In this document: positions 20,911-32,961 of the stretch, piece by piece
How the letters are laid out: every line of letters starts with the position of its first letter
Numbering within the stretch: position 1 is the stretch's first letter
Assembly (NCBI GenBank): GCA_002786025.1
Contig: NHNW01000031.1
Location: forward strand, 1 to 64,000
Direction: 5' to 3'
Length of the DNA: 64,000 nucleotides
Origin: Zasmidium citrigriseum
Lineage: Eukaryota > Ascomycota > Dothideomycetes > Mycosphaerellales > Mycosphaerellaceae
Position numbers and translations under genes: made by a program
The notes under the pieces: model-generated
What the model was told of the DNA's origin: nothing
The model's database searches: none
The model's input: the letters and a program-made list of their open reading frames with translations, nothing else

Positions 20911-23526
20911 TCAATTTGGGAGATGAGTTGCCGGCAGGGTGTTCAGCTCTGCGATGGCTTCCTCCAGCTTCTGACGCTCCTTGATGAGTGCAGCACGCTG
21001 CCGCTCTCTCTCTGGATCCTCTGCGAGAAGCCGACGGCAGTGAATCTCATTGGTGGCTTGAAGGTCTTCCATCAGCTTGCGGTGGATTCTGTCCTCGAAG
21101 GCGTGCATCAATCCTGTCTCGAACTGCTTCGCGATAGTGTCGACCAGCTGGGCGGAAGCAATTTCGTAATAGGCCATCGGCGTCGCCAAAGCTTCAACCT
21201 CTCTCTCATATTCATCCGATCCCAAGGTTGCAGTCACCCAGGCAGCGTCGGCCGCCTTCTTCTTCTGCTCTGTCAATGGGATTATCTTGCCTGTCTCTGC
21301 CTCCAAAGTCTCGGCGTATTCCGCAACGCGCTTCTCCTGGCGCAACTTGCGATATTCAGCTTTGTGAAAGGCCCTCTTCTGCTTGAGAATGTCGTTGTAG
21401 GTCATAGGGCGATGCGTCTCACCCGCAATCAACTTGAGAATGGTGTGTTCAACGTCATGGAACAGTTCCTCGAAGAGCGTGGACGTGATGCGCTTGACTT
21501 CGCGAAAGAACTCGGTTGTGCGGTACTGGGGGATTGCCGAGGCGAGACAGTCATCCAGCATGCAGACGAAGACTTCCCTGATTCTCTTGAGGGCACCGTC
21601 GGTGACTGCAGCCCAGCCGCACAAAGTCTCTGAGATGAGGCCTCTGACCACAGATTCCGAGGCCTGGGCTGGGAGATCTGCACCAGGTGCGCTATCAAAC
21701 TTCTTCTTCACCTGTTCCAGAAGAAACACCGCTCGGCCAGACTGGTCTTGAGAAGAGCCGGAAATTTGCGCCGGTGTCCGCCTCATGGACTTCTGAGAGC
21801 TGTTAGGCGTGGCGCGGTTCGAAGACATGACGCTCATGGCGCGTCCACTGTTCATACGCCTGGACTTGGAAGGGCTCTCCTCCTGATCACTGCTCTCGAC
21901 CGTGATACTGGGCTTGGAGTACCCCGGTGTCGTCATGTTGACTCGGGGCTTCAGGCTCTGCAGCTTCTTGAACATGTTGCGGAACACATCGCGGTACTCC
22001 TGGCGCATGCTGCTACGAAGGCTGTCGGCGTTGATCTGCTGGACCAATGCAGTCTTGATCTTGTCAATCTCGAAAATGACGGACAGCTCTGGTGATTTGA
22101 CTTCCTCTGGGTAGAATGAAAGCTGACCATTGACTTCAGACAGTCGATCTTGTACCTGAGCGACAATCTCTGGAAGGTTGTCGATGATGTGTTGAATCAG
22201 CTTCTCAGAGAGTGCCTTCTGGAGGGTCGAGATTCCAAGACGCTCGCTGTAGATTGACAAAGCGGGGCTGGTCCAAGGCTTCTTCGAGAAAAACGTGCTC
22301 TCGATCTCTCGTGCTCGATCATAGGCCGTATGCTTCTCAAGCTCCTGCTGAGAAAGCTGACGAGTGACATACCAGCCATCACCGAGCTTGTAATACGATC
22401 CAGAGAGGATACTTTGCAGCCATGGGATGCGGTTCGGGGTGCCGTCCATGAGATCTGGCTTGGTGAGAACTCCCATAGCTCTGCCCATGGCCTTCTTCTC
22501 GATCAAGTAGCGCATAGCTGTCGAGTTCTCGAGGTCCTGGTTAGCAGGGCAGGCCAGCAGAATGCGGACTTTGTCTTTTTCGATGTAACTCATGACGAGT
22601 TTCTATATCATGTCAGAAGTTGTTCACAAGCAGCCTCATATTATGTTTGACGCAGCACTTACCTCAACAAATTTGACAAGATACTGCTCGTTCTCATCAC
22701 CCATCGCGTTGATCGCTCCTGGAAGATCGTAGAACGACAGATCTGGAAGGCCTGCGGCGGCAACCTGCAGGCTGATAACATTTGGCGAGAAGCCAACCTT
22801 TTGCTTCTCACTTGCGTTGTTGTCCACTGGGATGTTCTTGAAGATCGAAGGGTCCTTGTGAGGGTTCAGAATTGCCAATTGCGCACGGCGCAGAGTAAGC
22901 TCGAGTTGATTCTTGTCCGTGACACGCGAGAATGGTATGAATTCAGTTTCATCCTCTTCAGTCCATCCAGGGAAAGTCTGGTCCTGGCTAGCACGTCCAG
23001 CTGGGTCGTAGGCGTGCTTCCTCTGCAGCGTAACATCACAGCTCCAAGGCTCGCCATCCTTAGCAGCTGTGGTTGTGATCTTGAAGGGGCATCTGGTGCA
23101 GGTGCCTGCGTTGCGTGGAAGGGTGATGTCAGATACTGCCTCGATGATGGAGCTCTTGCCAGCAGATTGGTCGCCGATGACCACGAATTGGGGAAGTGAT
23201 TGAAGAGTGGCATCGATGTTGAGCGCCTCCAGCTTCTGAATGGTTTGGATCAGCTGGCGGCTGCGGCCAGCGAGTGCGTGAGCTGCAGTGGCTTCATCGC
23301 GACCATCGGTATGGGAGGTGCCGCTGGTGCCATTGCCGTCGCTCATGTCAATGTCGCCGTCGCCGTTGGTCGCAGGGCCGACGGCGGACGCAACACTGGC
23401 TGCACGCACCGGCATCTCGGTGCTGGTGGTGTGAGATGGCCTGGGGACGTCAACGTACGTCTCCAGGAGGTCACCTTCGTCCAAAGTGACAGGCTCTCTC
23501 TTGACCCTCGAGCTTCGTGAGGGCAT
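20911..23526 (-). CDS. Dynamin-superfamily GTPase (fungal Mx/Vps1-like)
   Basis: Large GTPase of the dynamin superfamily, expected to assemble on membranes; the target organelle is unknown. Two exons, 23526-22663 and 22602-20911, 851 aa. A variable acidic N-terminal tail of about 85 aa precedes the GTPase domain: P-loop GDQSAGKSS at 118-126, G3 DLPG at 267-270 and G4 TKPD at 335-338. The helical middle/stalk region follows, with a low-complexity Ser/Arg-rich insert (about 560-620), then a GTPase effector domain of charged helices to the C-terminus. All nucleotide-binding motifs are intact. It is not the classical Vps1 or Dnm1, both of which lack this acidic N-terminal tail. The ATG at 23526 is the first in the conserved exon; the upstream frame encodes Cys/Leu-rich non-family sequence. 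Confidence 0.88.
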
Positions 23527-24643
23527 GTCGGAGTGTTGTCGCGATGTTGTTGTTGATGAAGGAAGAAAGCGTCTGCTCGCCAGAAGAAAAGTCAGCAAGC
23601 GAGCAAACGAGTGAAGCAGCGACAAAAACGGAAGGCACGCCAGGCAGCAACAGCAAACGCCGCCGACATGTGAAAGCCAAGCCTCACCTCTTCGCCTCAG
23701 TACTCCAACAGCAACCGCCTTGCACAAAAGCCTTGACCAACGAATGTGCGTAATGTCCAGCATGCAGCGAAAAGCTCATAGACCTTCGATCAAGGCAAGA
23801 AAACAGAGTCCGACGAGATAGATGTGAAAGAGGAAGGAAAAGAGGGAAGTGGCATCCCAAACTCTTTATCCTCCAGCACCCTGGCCCAATGGCTGCCTAC
23901 TCACGAAGTGAAAAGTGAGTAACAACAGCCCCCAGCAACTCAGCTGCCACTGGACGGATAGTTCTGGATTCATGGTTCACGGTGGTCGACGCCAAGGACG
24001 TGAGGTGGGCGACGTCTCCCTCACGGAACTTTACGTGCTTGCTGGCGGGCGCTGTGTGTGGAAAGAGATTAGAAGGCCGCTGCACGTCCTGCATTTGTGT
24101 GCAGTGACGTGAAACAGCGTCCAGAGTGCGCAGGGCCATGTTTTGACGAGGTTTGACGGCCGTTCGCACGATTTTGGTAGGAATGTCACTGCGGATTCAC
24201 GCGCGTGTCGTGAAAGTCTGTGAGATGTCGTTGGAAAACGTGGGGGCTGTCAACAAGGTTCAAGGTGCACGGACAGGGCACTCCTTGCGGCATTGGTGCG
24301 AGATGAATGGCTGGGAAGCAGTGGAGAGGCATCGATCGAATCATGATAAGTATGTGTGTGTGAGAGAGAGAGGGTAGTCGTTATTGCTCGCCAGTAACAT
24401 ACAGCACGCCCGCCATGTCACTCAACGAAGAGTGTCTTTTGAGTATCTAAGCCGTTATCATCGACTGTCCATACCAAAACGCCTTTCCTAACGCCACAAA
24501 AAGCCAGGTTTCGTTTCGTATTGTAGCAAGTCGTGTCATCAGAGCTGTCGCCTTCCATGGCCGCTCGGTATCCCGTATACCACCTGACTCCTAATCGTTG
24601 GTGCTACAACCCACAACCAAGTATCCATCGCATCATGACATTC
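23527..24643. other. Intergenic, dynamin-like promoter and YAP1 3' side
   Basis: This 1.1 kb holds only shadow frames and one microsatellite. I see no RNA gene. Confidence 0.4.
24351..24374. repeat. Compound (TG)n(GA)n microsatellite
   Basis: Five or so TG units run directly into about six GA units in non-coding sequence. Confidence 0.8.
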
Positions 24644-26882
24644 TCAAGCCTGTCCATTTTGCAGCTTCTTCAACACATTGTCCCTAATCATAGTCAGCGT
24701 TAGCTGTTCGCTGGTCCTCTACAATCTCACTTACCATGACTCTTGCTCGAACATCAATGAAGGCATATCAGGTGCCTTCCCCTTCTCATCCTTCTTACCC
24801 AGCTTCCTCAGCGCTGCGTCGACATGATCTTGGTCGACCATGACGCCGGACTCCGAACATCGAGCTTTGGCGCGAAGCTCTGAACACAATCCGTCCAGGT
24901 CGAACTTGCCCTCCTGGAAATCAGGGTTGGACTGGAGCTGATTCCAGATGTTGTTGCAACTGATCAGCTTGCCGTTGCTTTCTGTCTTCTTGGGCTGAGT
25001 TCCTGGCAGGCCATAGTCGTCATCACCGCCGCCGCAAGTCTTTTCCACCTCCGCCATCAAGTTCTTGCTCGGGGCTGTGCTGACATTTGCATTGAGAGAG
25101 GTGTTTGTCTGCTGCGGCGACTGCAGGATGCCGAACAAGTTGCTCGGAGATCCGTAATCGAAGGGCTGCGAGTTGAGCGCGTCGTCGAAGAAGCCGCCCG
25201 AGAAGTCACCAGTGCCGACAATGGCGTCGTTGCTATCTCTGTAGTCTCCAAAGAGCACGGGATCGAAGTTGCCCATTGACGAGAAATCCGTGTTTGGCAA
25301 ACCAAACATTGCGTTCATGCCTGTCTGGTTCGTCGTACTGTAATCGGTCTGTTGTGAGAGATTTGACTGCTTCTTTGGGTTGATCTTATCACAGAACGTC
25401 TCTGCGGACTTGTCCTTGTTGGCAGGACTGCCGTGAGAAGGCTCTGGAGACGTGCCACAAGAGCTGTTAGCACCATTGCCGTTCCACTGACTGGATGAGC
25501 TGGCACTCGGCGAAGTGCTGTCACTTGCGTTACTTCCACCGTTGAACTGGAATACGCGGTTCAGGCCAGAAGTGCTGTCGCCGCCATTGTCGGTGCTGAA
25601 GTTCGCAAGAGGATGGGCGGGCGAATTGCTAGACTGGCCGTCTGGGAAGTAGCCATCAACGCTGGCGGTCTTGAGAATGCTTGGGCTGAAAAGATCTCCG
25701 AACGGATCGCCGCCACCATTCATCTGCGGCAAGGTCGACGCAAAGCCATGCATGTTGTTGTTGGTGCTGTACGCAGCGAAAGATGCGTTTGCGTTGGCGG
25801 GACTGTCTGCGTTCGATGCGTTGCCGCTTGTGGGACTCAGACTGCGACCAAGACTGTTCTGGCGCGAGTTTTGGGCCTGAGTCTGCTGTCCGTAGCTACC
25901 GTTTCCAATTGGCGATTGTGTAGGAGGCGTGGCGCTATCGCGCTTCACAACACCATTACCAACACCTTGGTTGCCGAAGATCTGGCTGCCAGGAAGGGCG
26001 CCAAACTTGGGAAAGTCGAATTGAAAGTTGCCGCCATACGACGGGTTGCTATTGCTGCGATGCTGGCCAGTTGCGCTGAGAGGTGGCGACCGGCTGACAC
26101 CAGAGTTCAAGGAGAGTCTCTTGCGGTATTCTCGCAGCTCAACCTGCAGTCGCTCGACTTGCGCTTTGAGAAGGCCATTCTCATGCTTATCGGCCTCTTG
26201 CGTCTTGGTGAGTTCGGCGACCTTGGTCTCAAGGTCCTTCAGGTGCTTCTCCTTCCGCTCGCGGAATGCTCGTTGAGCAGCTCGATTTTGTGCTTTGCGT
26301 TTCTAGTCTGAATGTCAGCTTGAGTTGAAGGAGCCTTTTCTGCGACTTTACTAACCGTTGTTGGTTCGCTAGTGAGTGGCTTCCGGCCGGGCTTCTTGGC
26401 TCCTTTCTCGCCTTCTTGAGTTTCTTGTCTGCTAGCTGTCAGAACAGTATTACGGCGTAAGGAATTCAATACGCATACCTCTTGGCATCGCCGGCTTCGC
26501 TATCGCCAGGCTCATCAGGGCTCTTTCTCTTCTCGTGACCATCGCCATTCGTGGTGGTTAGGTCTTCGCGGCTATCGCCAGGAAGTGCACCGATCATCTC
26601 ACCACCAAGGTCAGCGTTTTCGAAGTCGAAGGTGTCGCCGTCCAAGTAGTCAAGATCAGGCGTGTAGTCGACGTTGAGGTTGTCGAGCTCGGCGTTTTGC
26701 GGGCTCATAAAGAGCGCATTACCGTTGACGGTGCTCATGTTGTTGGCAGAGTCGGAGTTGGATCGTTTAGTGGAGGGTTTGGTGGAGTTCTGCGATTCCA
26801 AGGCGGCCAGAAGGAGGTCCTGTTGGTTTGGGGAGAGGTAGGGATTGACAGTCTGATTTGGCTTCAGAACAGGACCGGCCAT
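24644..26882 (-). CDS. YAP1: AP-1-like bZIP transcription factor (Yap1/Pap1 type)
   Basis: Redox-sensing activator that collects in the nucleus on oxidative stress when cysteine disulfides hide its export signal (family knowledge). Four exons: 26882-26479, 26428-26356, 26302-24735 and 24683-24644, 694 aa. The basic region KRKAQNRAAQRAFRERK starts at 160 and the leucine zipper follows. The n-CRD cysteines are C441 and C463 (SSCGTSPEP...FC). The c-CRD cysteines are C582, C608, C632 and C641 (LCSELRAKARCSESG), with the hydrophobic export-type stretch alongside. The last exon is only 40 nt and its donor makes a false TAA stop; it supplies the family-typical end after ESW-D-N-V-L-K-K-L. It diverges from the SPF30-type gene. 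Confidence 0.94.
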
Positions 26883-27964
26883 GAATTGTCCGGCCGGCTG
26901 TTAGATGCAAGCTACCAACATGGCGTCAGTGGAATGAGCATGTAGAGGGCATTGGATGTGGCGATGTAGGTAGACAGGAGAGGGTTGAAAGAATTGAGTG
27001 CGCTGGAGGCGGGTGTGAGGCGGCATGATGTGACGACGCTACGGGCGAGAAGTAGACGGTTCTGGCGGGGTATGCAGGGTAGGGCACCAGGGAAGATGAT
27101 GGGCGCGGGCTCACCTATTCTCGTGGCCTGCGGCTGGTACCAATCTGCGGTGCGAAGGCCAGGCCGGTGGCGATAGGACAGCGGATTGAAGAAAACGTCA
27201 GCTGGCGGAGGAGAGAGAGAGGATGACGGCGGCGGAGTAGTGGACACTGGGCGTAGAGGCGGCTCTGCCCGGAGAGGCAAGGCTCAGGGTCCTTTGCACG
27301 AGACTTTCTTCGCTGCTCTGGGCTCGACGGGGCGGGTGGTCAGACAGCGACGGGGGCAGGTGTCATTGGTGTAGCCTGCAGTGTTTGGCCAAGGAGCAAT
27401 CGTCGTTGCGAGCCGCACGGTCAGTCCAGAATGGACGGTGGAAGAAAGGCGAAGTAGGAAGATTGGTAATCGATTTCGAAGCTAACGCCGACTCCGCTGA
27501 GCTTCGAAGTCCGCTTGCCTGCAGGAAGAGGGCTCGGTGAGTGAATTGGACCTTCTTTGGCGCTGATGCTGGAGACGATCCTCAATGACTCTTGTTCGTG
27601 TCTACGTCATGGACGCATGGTAAGTTGAGAAGTGCTGGGGTGCCTGTTGCTTGCCAGGCTTGAATAGTGTTCGATATCTTTGTTTCCGCGAGTGTCACGT
27701 GTCACCCGCTTAGTCACGGCTGGCTAGCGTCATTCGGTTTCGCACTTGCCGACTTTGTGGATCTTCGACGTCGCTGCGACATCAACGCCGCTCCGCTCCT
27801 CCACCACCACCACCACGGAGACAGCGACGAGCATAGCACCACCGCTCCGCTCTCCCCTGCATTGCCCCCCGGCAGTCGCCCCTCATACCACCAGCGACAG
27901 GCCGGCACGCCGAGTAACGTACACATCTTCAAAGTTGGCGCAGAACGTCTGCTAAGCACTCACC
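26883..27964. promoter_or_regulatory. Divergent promoter region, YAP1 and SPF30
   Basis: This 1.08 kb holds purine-rich runs near 27200-27235 and a CAC repeat near 27797-27817, just upstream of SPF30. There are no convincing ORFs. Confidence 0.45.
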
Positions 27965-28922
27965 ATGAGCTCTCTCGCCGAGCTCAAGGAGGAGCTCGCC
28001 GGATATCAGAATGACCTTGAATTCCTCCACGAGACCCTGGCCACCGATCCAGACAATGCCGACGCCTTGGAGATGAAGGCCACCATGGAGCAGTCAATTG
28101 CAACCACCAAGGCCAGCATCGCCGCACTGTCCTCTGCACCACCTCCACCACCAGGCGATGATGCCCCACCACCTCCGCCAAAATACGATATGAGCAAGCA
28201 TCCAAAGTTCCGCAAAGATGCGGCCGAGGTTCCACCACCTCCGCCAGAAGAGTCGCGCGTGAATTTCAACACCGGTGACACCGTCCAGGCCAAGTACTCT
28301 GTCGACAAGCAGTGGTATGCAGCAACCATTGTGCAAAAGGCTGGCAGCTCTGCTGATCCTGTTTACACCGTCAAATTCCACGGCTATACGGACCGTGAGA
28401 CCAAGCGCAAGCATGAAGTTCGCCTTGCCCCGGAGAACAAGAAGCGCAAGGCAGATGGCCCACCTACTACTGCCACCGTCCCATCGGTTCCACCACCAGC
28501 TTCACCGGTCACTGCAAAGAACGGCACTGTCATTTCAGCTGCTCCGTCCATCGATCCGAACCTCGTGCCAAAGCGCGAGCCAAGCAAGGTCAGCGACGGC
28601 CCGACTCGCGCACCTCCTCTCCCAAAGAAGCTCAAGGGTAATCGCACTCTTGAGAAGAGCAAGAGCAGCTGGCAGGATTTCCAGAAGAACGGTCCGAAGA
28701 AGCCGGTCCTTGGTTCGGCCAAGATGGGCAAGCAGAGTCAATTTCGTACTCCGGACCTGCCCAACGCCAAAGGTGAGCACCAAGTATCATCTTCCCAAGT
28801 AGATTCTGCTAATACTTATGCTCCATTAAGTCGGCTTCACAGGATCCGGCAAGCCAATGTCTAAGGACCAGGCTAGGACCAAGTTCACCTACCAGAACTA
28901 CGATGAGCCCGAGGAAGATTGA
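27965..28922 (+). CDS. Tudor-domain splicing factor, SPF30/SMNDC1 type
   Basis: Nuclear pre-mRNA splicing protein whose Tudor domain binds dimethylarginine on Sm proteins (family knowledge). Two exons, 27965-28772 and 28831-28922, 299 aa. An N-terminal helix (SLAELKEELAGYQNDLEFL) of the family type is followed by proline-rich strings. The Tudor domain lies at about 96-150 (F-N-T-G-D-T-V-Q-A-K-Y...W-Y-A-A-T-I-V, then Y-T-V-K-F-H-G-Y-T-D), then comes a basic KKRK patch. The C-terminal SWQDF-Q-K-N...SQFRTPD region and the small last exon, ending Y-Q-N-Y-D-E-P-E-E-D, match the conserved tail of the family. The unspliced frame would end in non-family sequence. Confidence 0.9.
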
Positions 28923-29401
28923 GTGGCTTGCGTCGTCACAGCTTGCGCCTCCATCAATTATGAGTAAGTAAGTTTTTACAGCAGAAATTGATGATAGGTA
29001 GCGGCGGCGGCGGACCGAGCGAGCACCGATCATGAGCATGAGCACGAATACGAGCACGAGCACACGATACCCAAGAGAATTCAGCGAGGCGTTTGAGGCA
29101 TGGAGGAATTGGCTTTAAGCATCAATGAGAACTTTGGGTGAAGTGGTTTAGCTGGATTGTGGAATGTTTCTTTTGGCTTCGACCACAATCGAGGGAGCAC
29201 GGATGGGCAGAAATCGAAGACATGCATAGTGCAGTGTCTACGGAGAAGTATACCCCTTCACTACAAGAGAGTACTGGCTAAGCGCTTCAATAGGCCCATG
29301 GGGCAACGACATCAATGAAGCGCATCTCACAGCAATTGATCAGCAGTGCAGACTGTTCTGTGTTCATTCACGTCGTCTTCGTTACGATAAATACATGGCG
29401 C
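28923..29401. other. Intergenic between convergent SPF30 and rhodopsin-fold gene
   Basis: No gene; two 3' UTRs expected. A GAGCAC/GAGCAT hexamer array lies at 29034-29062. Confidence 0.45.
29034..29062. repeat. Imperfect GAGCAC hexamer tandem repeat
   Basis: About five degenerate copies in the presumed 3' UTR of the SPF30-type gene. Confidence 0.65.
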
Positions 29402-30748
29402 CTACATTCTCGCGAGGCGCGGGTTGGCGATCTCGCCTTGCACAAGGCCAACCAGAGCTGCGTGGACATTCGCGGCATCCTTGGTCTCAAATGAGACCTG
29501 CACTTCCCTCGTCACCACGATCCCTGCACTGTCCACACCGGAAGTGTCATCGTAATGCACGATGTTGTCCAGACTGGATGTGCTGGTGTGCTGCGGCGTG
29601 TGCATGCGCGACCCGTCCTTTCCAAAAGACATGACCGATCCCAGCTGAACGTCCACGGGTCGACTGGGTCGTCTTCCTTCATCTCTCGGCGTCCGCTTAA
29701 ACAACGGCCTCAGCAGTGGTATTGACGCCGTAATGATAACGACGTTCAGCTCGACAGAAACCCAAATGACATCTGGTGGGAGCGTCAGATTGCATGGCTT
29801 CTTGCTGCTTCTTGTATCAGCATGGACTTACAGAAACACAAATTGTACGTATAGTCTGTGACTTGGCTAAGTATCCTGGCCTCATAGGTCTTCACAACTG
29901 CGGCCACCATGGCACTGTTCAGACAGTTTCGTTAGCAAATCTTTCTCAACCTCTTTACTCTTCTCAGCCAACTCACAAAGTACTCAAGCACAGCAAACAC
30001 CAAAGCCCGATCTTGGTCTTTCTCGAAAGTCTCGTCTGTTCGATCAACACCGCCGGGAACGCCGCGAGGAACGCATCCGTCACGACATTGAACGCGCCCA
30101 TAAAGTATCCATATTTGGTCTGTATCTTGGGTGACCAGCAGAGGTCATGATAGTCCAGCTGGAGCGTGATGTTCCAGTAGACATCCAGGTGCGAGCCACA
30201 TTGGGCATAGAAAACGGTGATGCCAATACCGTTGATGAGGATCTGGAGGACGATGAAGGCCCAAATAGGCCAGGTCTTGAAACGAGGATCGGCGCGGGTT
30301 ATCATGAGGAGGGTATAACAGAAGGAGATGCGGCCGATCATTGGGGAGGCGATGCCGAACATGAGTGAGAGGATGCCGTATTTCCTGCGCGAGCAGATGA
30401 TCAGCGATTCGTGCCCTGGGGATCCAGGTTGTCGGAAGAGGCTACTTACATTGTCTTGGAAATTTCCTCGAGCGTGAGGTAAGTGATGTGCCTCCCGAAT
30501 CCGCTGTCAACAGCAATGCTGATGATGGCGGAATGTGTGACTCCAACCAGAAGTGCCAACACCATCAGCGCATCGTCGAAGTACAATCGATTCGTCGTCC
30601 GCCATTTCGTCCAGAGTCGCAAAGCCACCACCACGACGGAAAGCGATATGAAGACCCAAACGACTCTGTCCACCACAGGCCCTCGATTGACATCCGGCTC
30701 CGATTTCAACTGATCAAACACCCCGTCCAGATCCAGTGGGCTCGACAT
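29402..30748 (-). CDS. Rhodopsin-fold integral membrane protein (PTH11-related fungal family)
   Basis: Seven-helix membrane protein of the fungal rhodopsin-domain family, which includes PTH11-like candidate receptors. Four exons: 30748-30450, 30384-29977, 29914-29832 and 29772-29402, 386 aa. An N-terminal soluble stretch of about 25 aa has no CFEM domain. Membrane helices follow with family motifs: R-L-W-T-K-W-R...YFDDALM in the first loop, G-F-G-R-H near 90, C-Y (ISFCYTLL), QCG in the loop after helix 4, C-W and DAFLAAFP in helix 5/6, then a WVSVELNVVIITASIPLLRPL helix. The cytosolic tail of about 110 aa is Ser/Thr-rich. The ligand is unknown. Confidence 0.86.
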
Positions 30749-32469
30749 CTTGAATTAAATCCTCCGGACGCTTGCGCCTGTGAAAGGCGAAAGGGTGCGT
30801 CTTCTCATGAAGACATTCCCAAAAGTCCGGAAGAGCAAGCGAGAGAAAGATCTTTCCCTCGTCTATCGAGAGTGCCGTAGCTCCCTCGTCTATGTATATG
30901 AAGAACAGAGAACCCACGTCAACCCTCGATCCTGCAATCGCGTGGAGTCTCACTATATGAAACCCACCGTCCGCGGATCCACGACGAGACTAACCCCTTC
31001 CCTTGACATTTGTACAAGATACAACGAGATTTGCCGTAATCGGCGAATGCAACCACGTGGATTCCCGTCGGCGATAGGATGTTAATGCTTCCCTTCTCAC
31101 TCAACGACACGCTGGTTGGAAGATGTTTCACCGCTGGTGCTTGCTCGCGTGGAGACCGAACGACGCCCATGCGGAGATGGCGCGTGGTGCTAGCAAAGGG
31201 CACGACGGGGAGTGGAGTTTTTGTTACTGGTGTCGTTTTTGACAGATTGGGGACACGGGACGGCGAATCTGCGGTGGTGGTGAAGGAGCCGGGTTGCAGG
31301 CAAGAACCGAAGTCGAGACTGCCTTTCGCACGAGGCGAGTGGGATTGCAGAGCACGTGGGATTGACTGGGCTCGTCTAGAGTGCAATTTGTATCGATTTG
31401 GTGATATCATCGAGACGTTGTGGTGTCGAAAGAGATCTCCTATCTGTTCAGTTCAGGGGAAGTGATGTGCTAGCACGCCTGATGTGACCAGTCGATGCGG
31501 CTTCTTTGTCGAAGATGTGACGGACTGAATGCCGAGACAGGCACAGGATGTGGACGGGCGGTCAGTGGCCAGGTGTCGAAGGCGAACTTCGGCAGTCTGG
31601 GCCGTCGCTGGCCTTTTTTCGAAGTGGAGGATATTCGGCTGCGCTTGCAGGGCTCCCTTGAAGGCGATCACAACGTACGTCGTCTTGCTTATCGATTGGG
31701 TCTGGTTGTATCGATTGAAGAGGGGTCTGCGTGTATAGGGGATGTTATATGTCGTTTGTTATTGGGTTTGCTCGAGCAGGATTCGTCAGCAATGGACTCA
31801 CTCGAGAGTCCATGTTGATTCCTAGAAGTCACGGACAGGATCAGCTGGTGAAGAGAGAAAAAGAGATAGGACAGAAGACGACAGATCAGTGATAGGATCG
31901 AGTCGAGTCTTCGTTGGAATCGTCCAGCAAGAAGTCAACACCACTTGACGCCTGATGATGCTATGCACTGTCGTATCGCTATGCCAGCAACGTCAGTGAC
32001 CAGCAAGAAATGACAGACGTCCCGGCTCTCACCTCAGAAAGATCAAATCAACCCCTCCTCTTCTACCAATCCCGTCATCCATATCAGCTGACCTGGGAAG
32101 ACGTTCTTCCTACAACCTCACTTTGCTCACAGCACCTTTCGTCTGCCAAGTCGTGCTCGCCTGAGACCGATACCACCAGCCGCATTGTCCAGAGCAATGA
32201 ACGCAATTCAATCGAAGTCTTCAACCGAGCGCGACACGAACACTTTCGATCATCTTGTTCGCACGGCTTCGATCTGGCCGTAGGCTGCAGCCCCGGCGTT
32301 GCTCGTATCACCACCTGTCTTCGCCCATCGCCATGGCGTCCACTGATTTTTAAAGTCCAAGAATGGTGTTGGCTCGAGCAGTGGGTATCGATACCCCGAG
32401 GCATCGCGGAACAAAGCTGAAAGTTGCTAGTCAGCACGACGAAAGCCTCCCTTAAAGAAGACGTCGAAC
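30749..32469. other. Gene-poor interval
   Basis: About 1.7 kb with no recognisable protein, RNA gene or repeat. Frames on both strands are short, lack family motifs and look like chance. Confidence 0.4.
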
Positions 32470-32961
32470 TTAGTGGCGGGAACTTATTGCAGGAGCAACC
32501 GCTCTGTGCTGCTCGCACGGCGTAGACTGCAAAGCCTCCGTGTATCGGTCGGTCCACTTGTTCTTCTGTCCGTCCACGAATACGGTGTACGTGAAGAGTT
32601 GCTCATTGGTGAGGACCATGCCGGCCGTATTGCTTTCGAGATGTCAGCCTGTACTTTCCCTTGATCGCGCCCGGCCGACTTACACCACGATCTTGACGCT
32701 CTTTCGATGCTCAGACACCACATCGTTGAAGAGCTGCTCGACAGCAGGGGCAGAACTGAGATCACCCCCATGCACGCTGACCTTGATCCCTGAATACGTC
32801 CGTCGAAGTTCGTCTCTGAAGAGCAGCGTTCGGTCTCTTCCTCTTGGTGAGTTGTAGTGAAGAGCCAGTTCGACGCCCTCATGGGCCAATCTCCTCGCGC
32901 TCTCAGCCGATAGTCTCTTGCATCCTCCGGTGATGAGGGCTACTCTGCCTTGAAGAGACAT
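32470..32961 (-). pseudogene. Truncated SDR (N-terminal cofactor half only)
   Basis: The first about 100 aa are a clear classical SDR N-terminus: MSLQGRVALITGG near the start, LHYNSPRGR, G-D-L-S in the adenine-binding position, then a splice (donor at 32683, acceptor before 32632) into VNTAGMVL. After that the frame reads about 45 unrelated residues and stops at 32470-32472. No catalytic Ser, Y-x3-K or C-terminal region occurs downstream on this strand. Motif 1 is altered too, TGGCKRLS instead of TGGxxxGxG. It is best read as a decayed or truncated gene; a short cofactor-binding protein is the alternative. Confidence 0.5.

Noticed and set aside
20860..21633. 257-codon open frame on the plus strand
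   Set aside because: It lies exactly opposite the dynamin effector domain and is low in any family motif; a shadow of the real gene.
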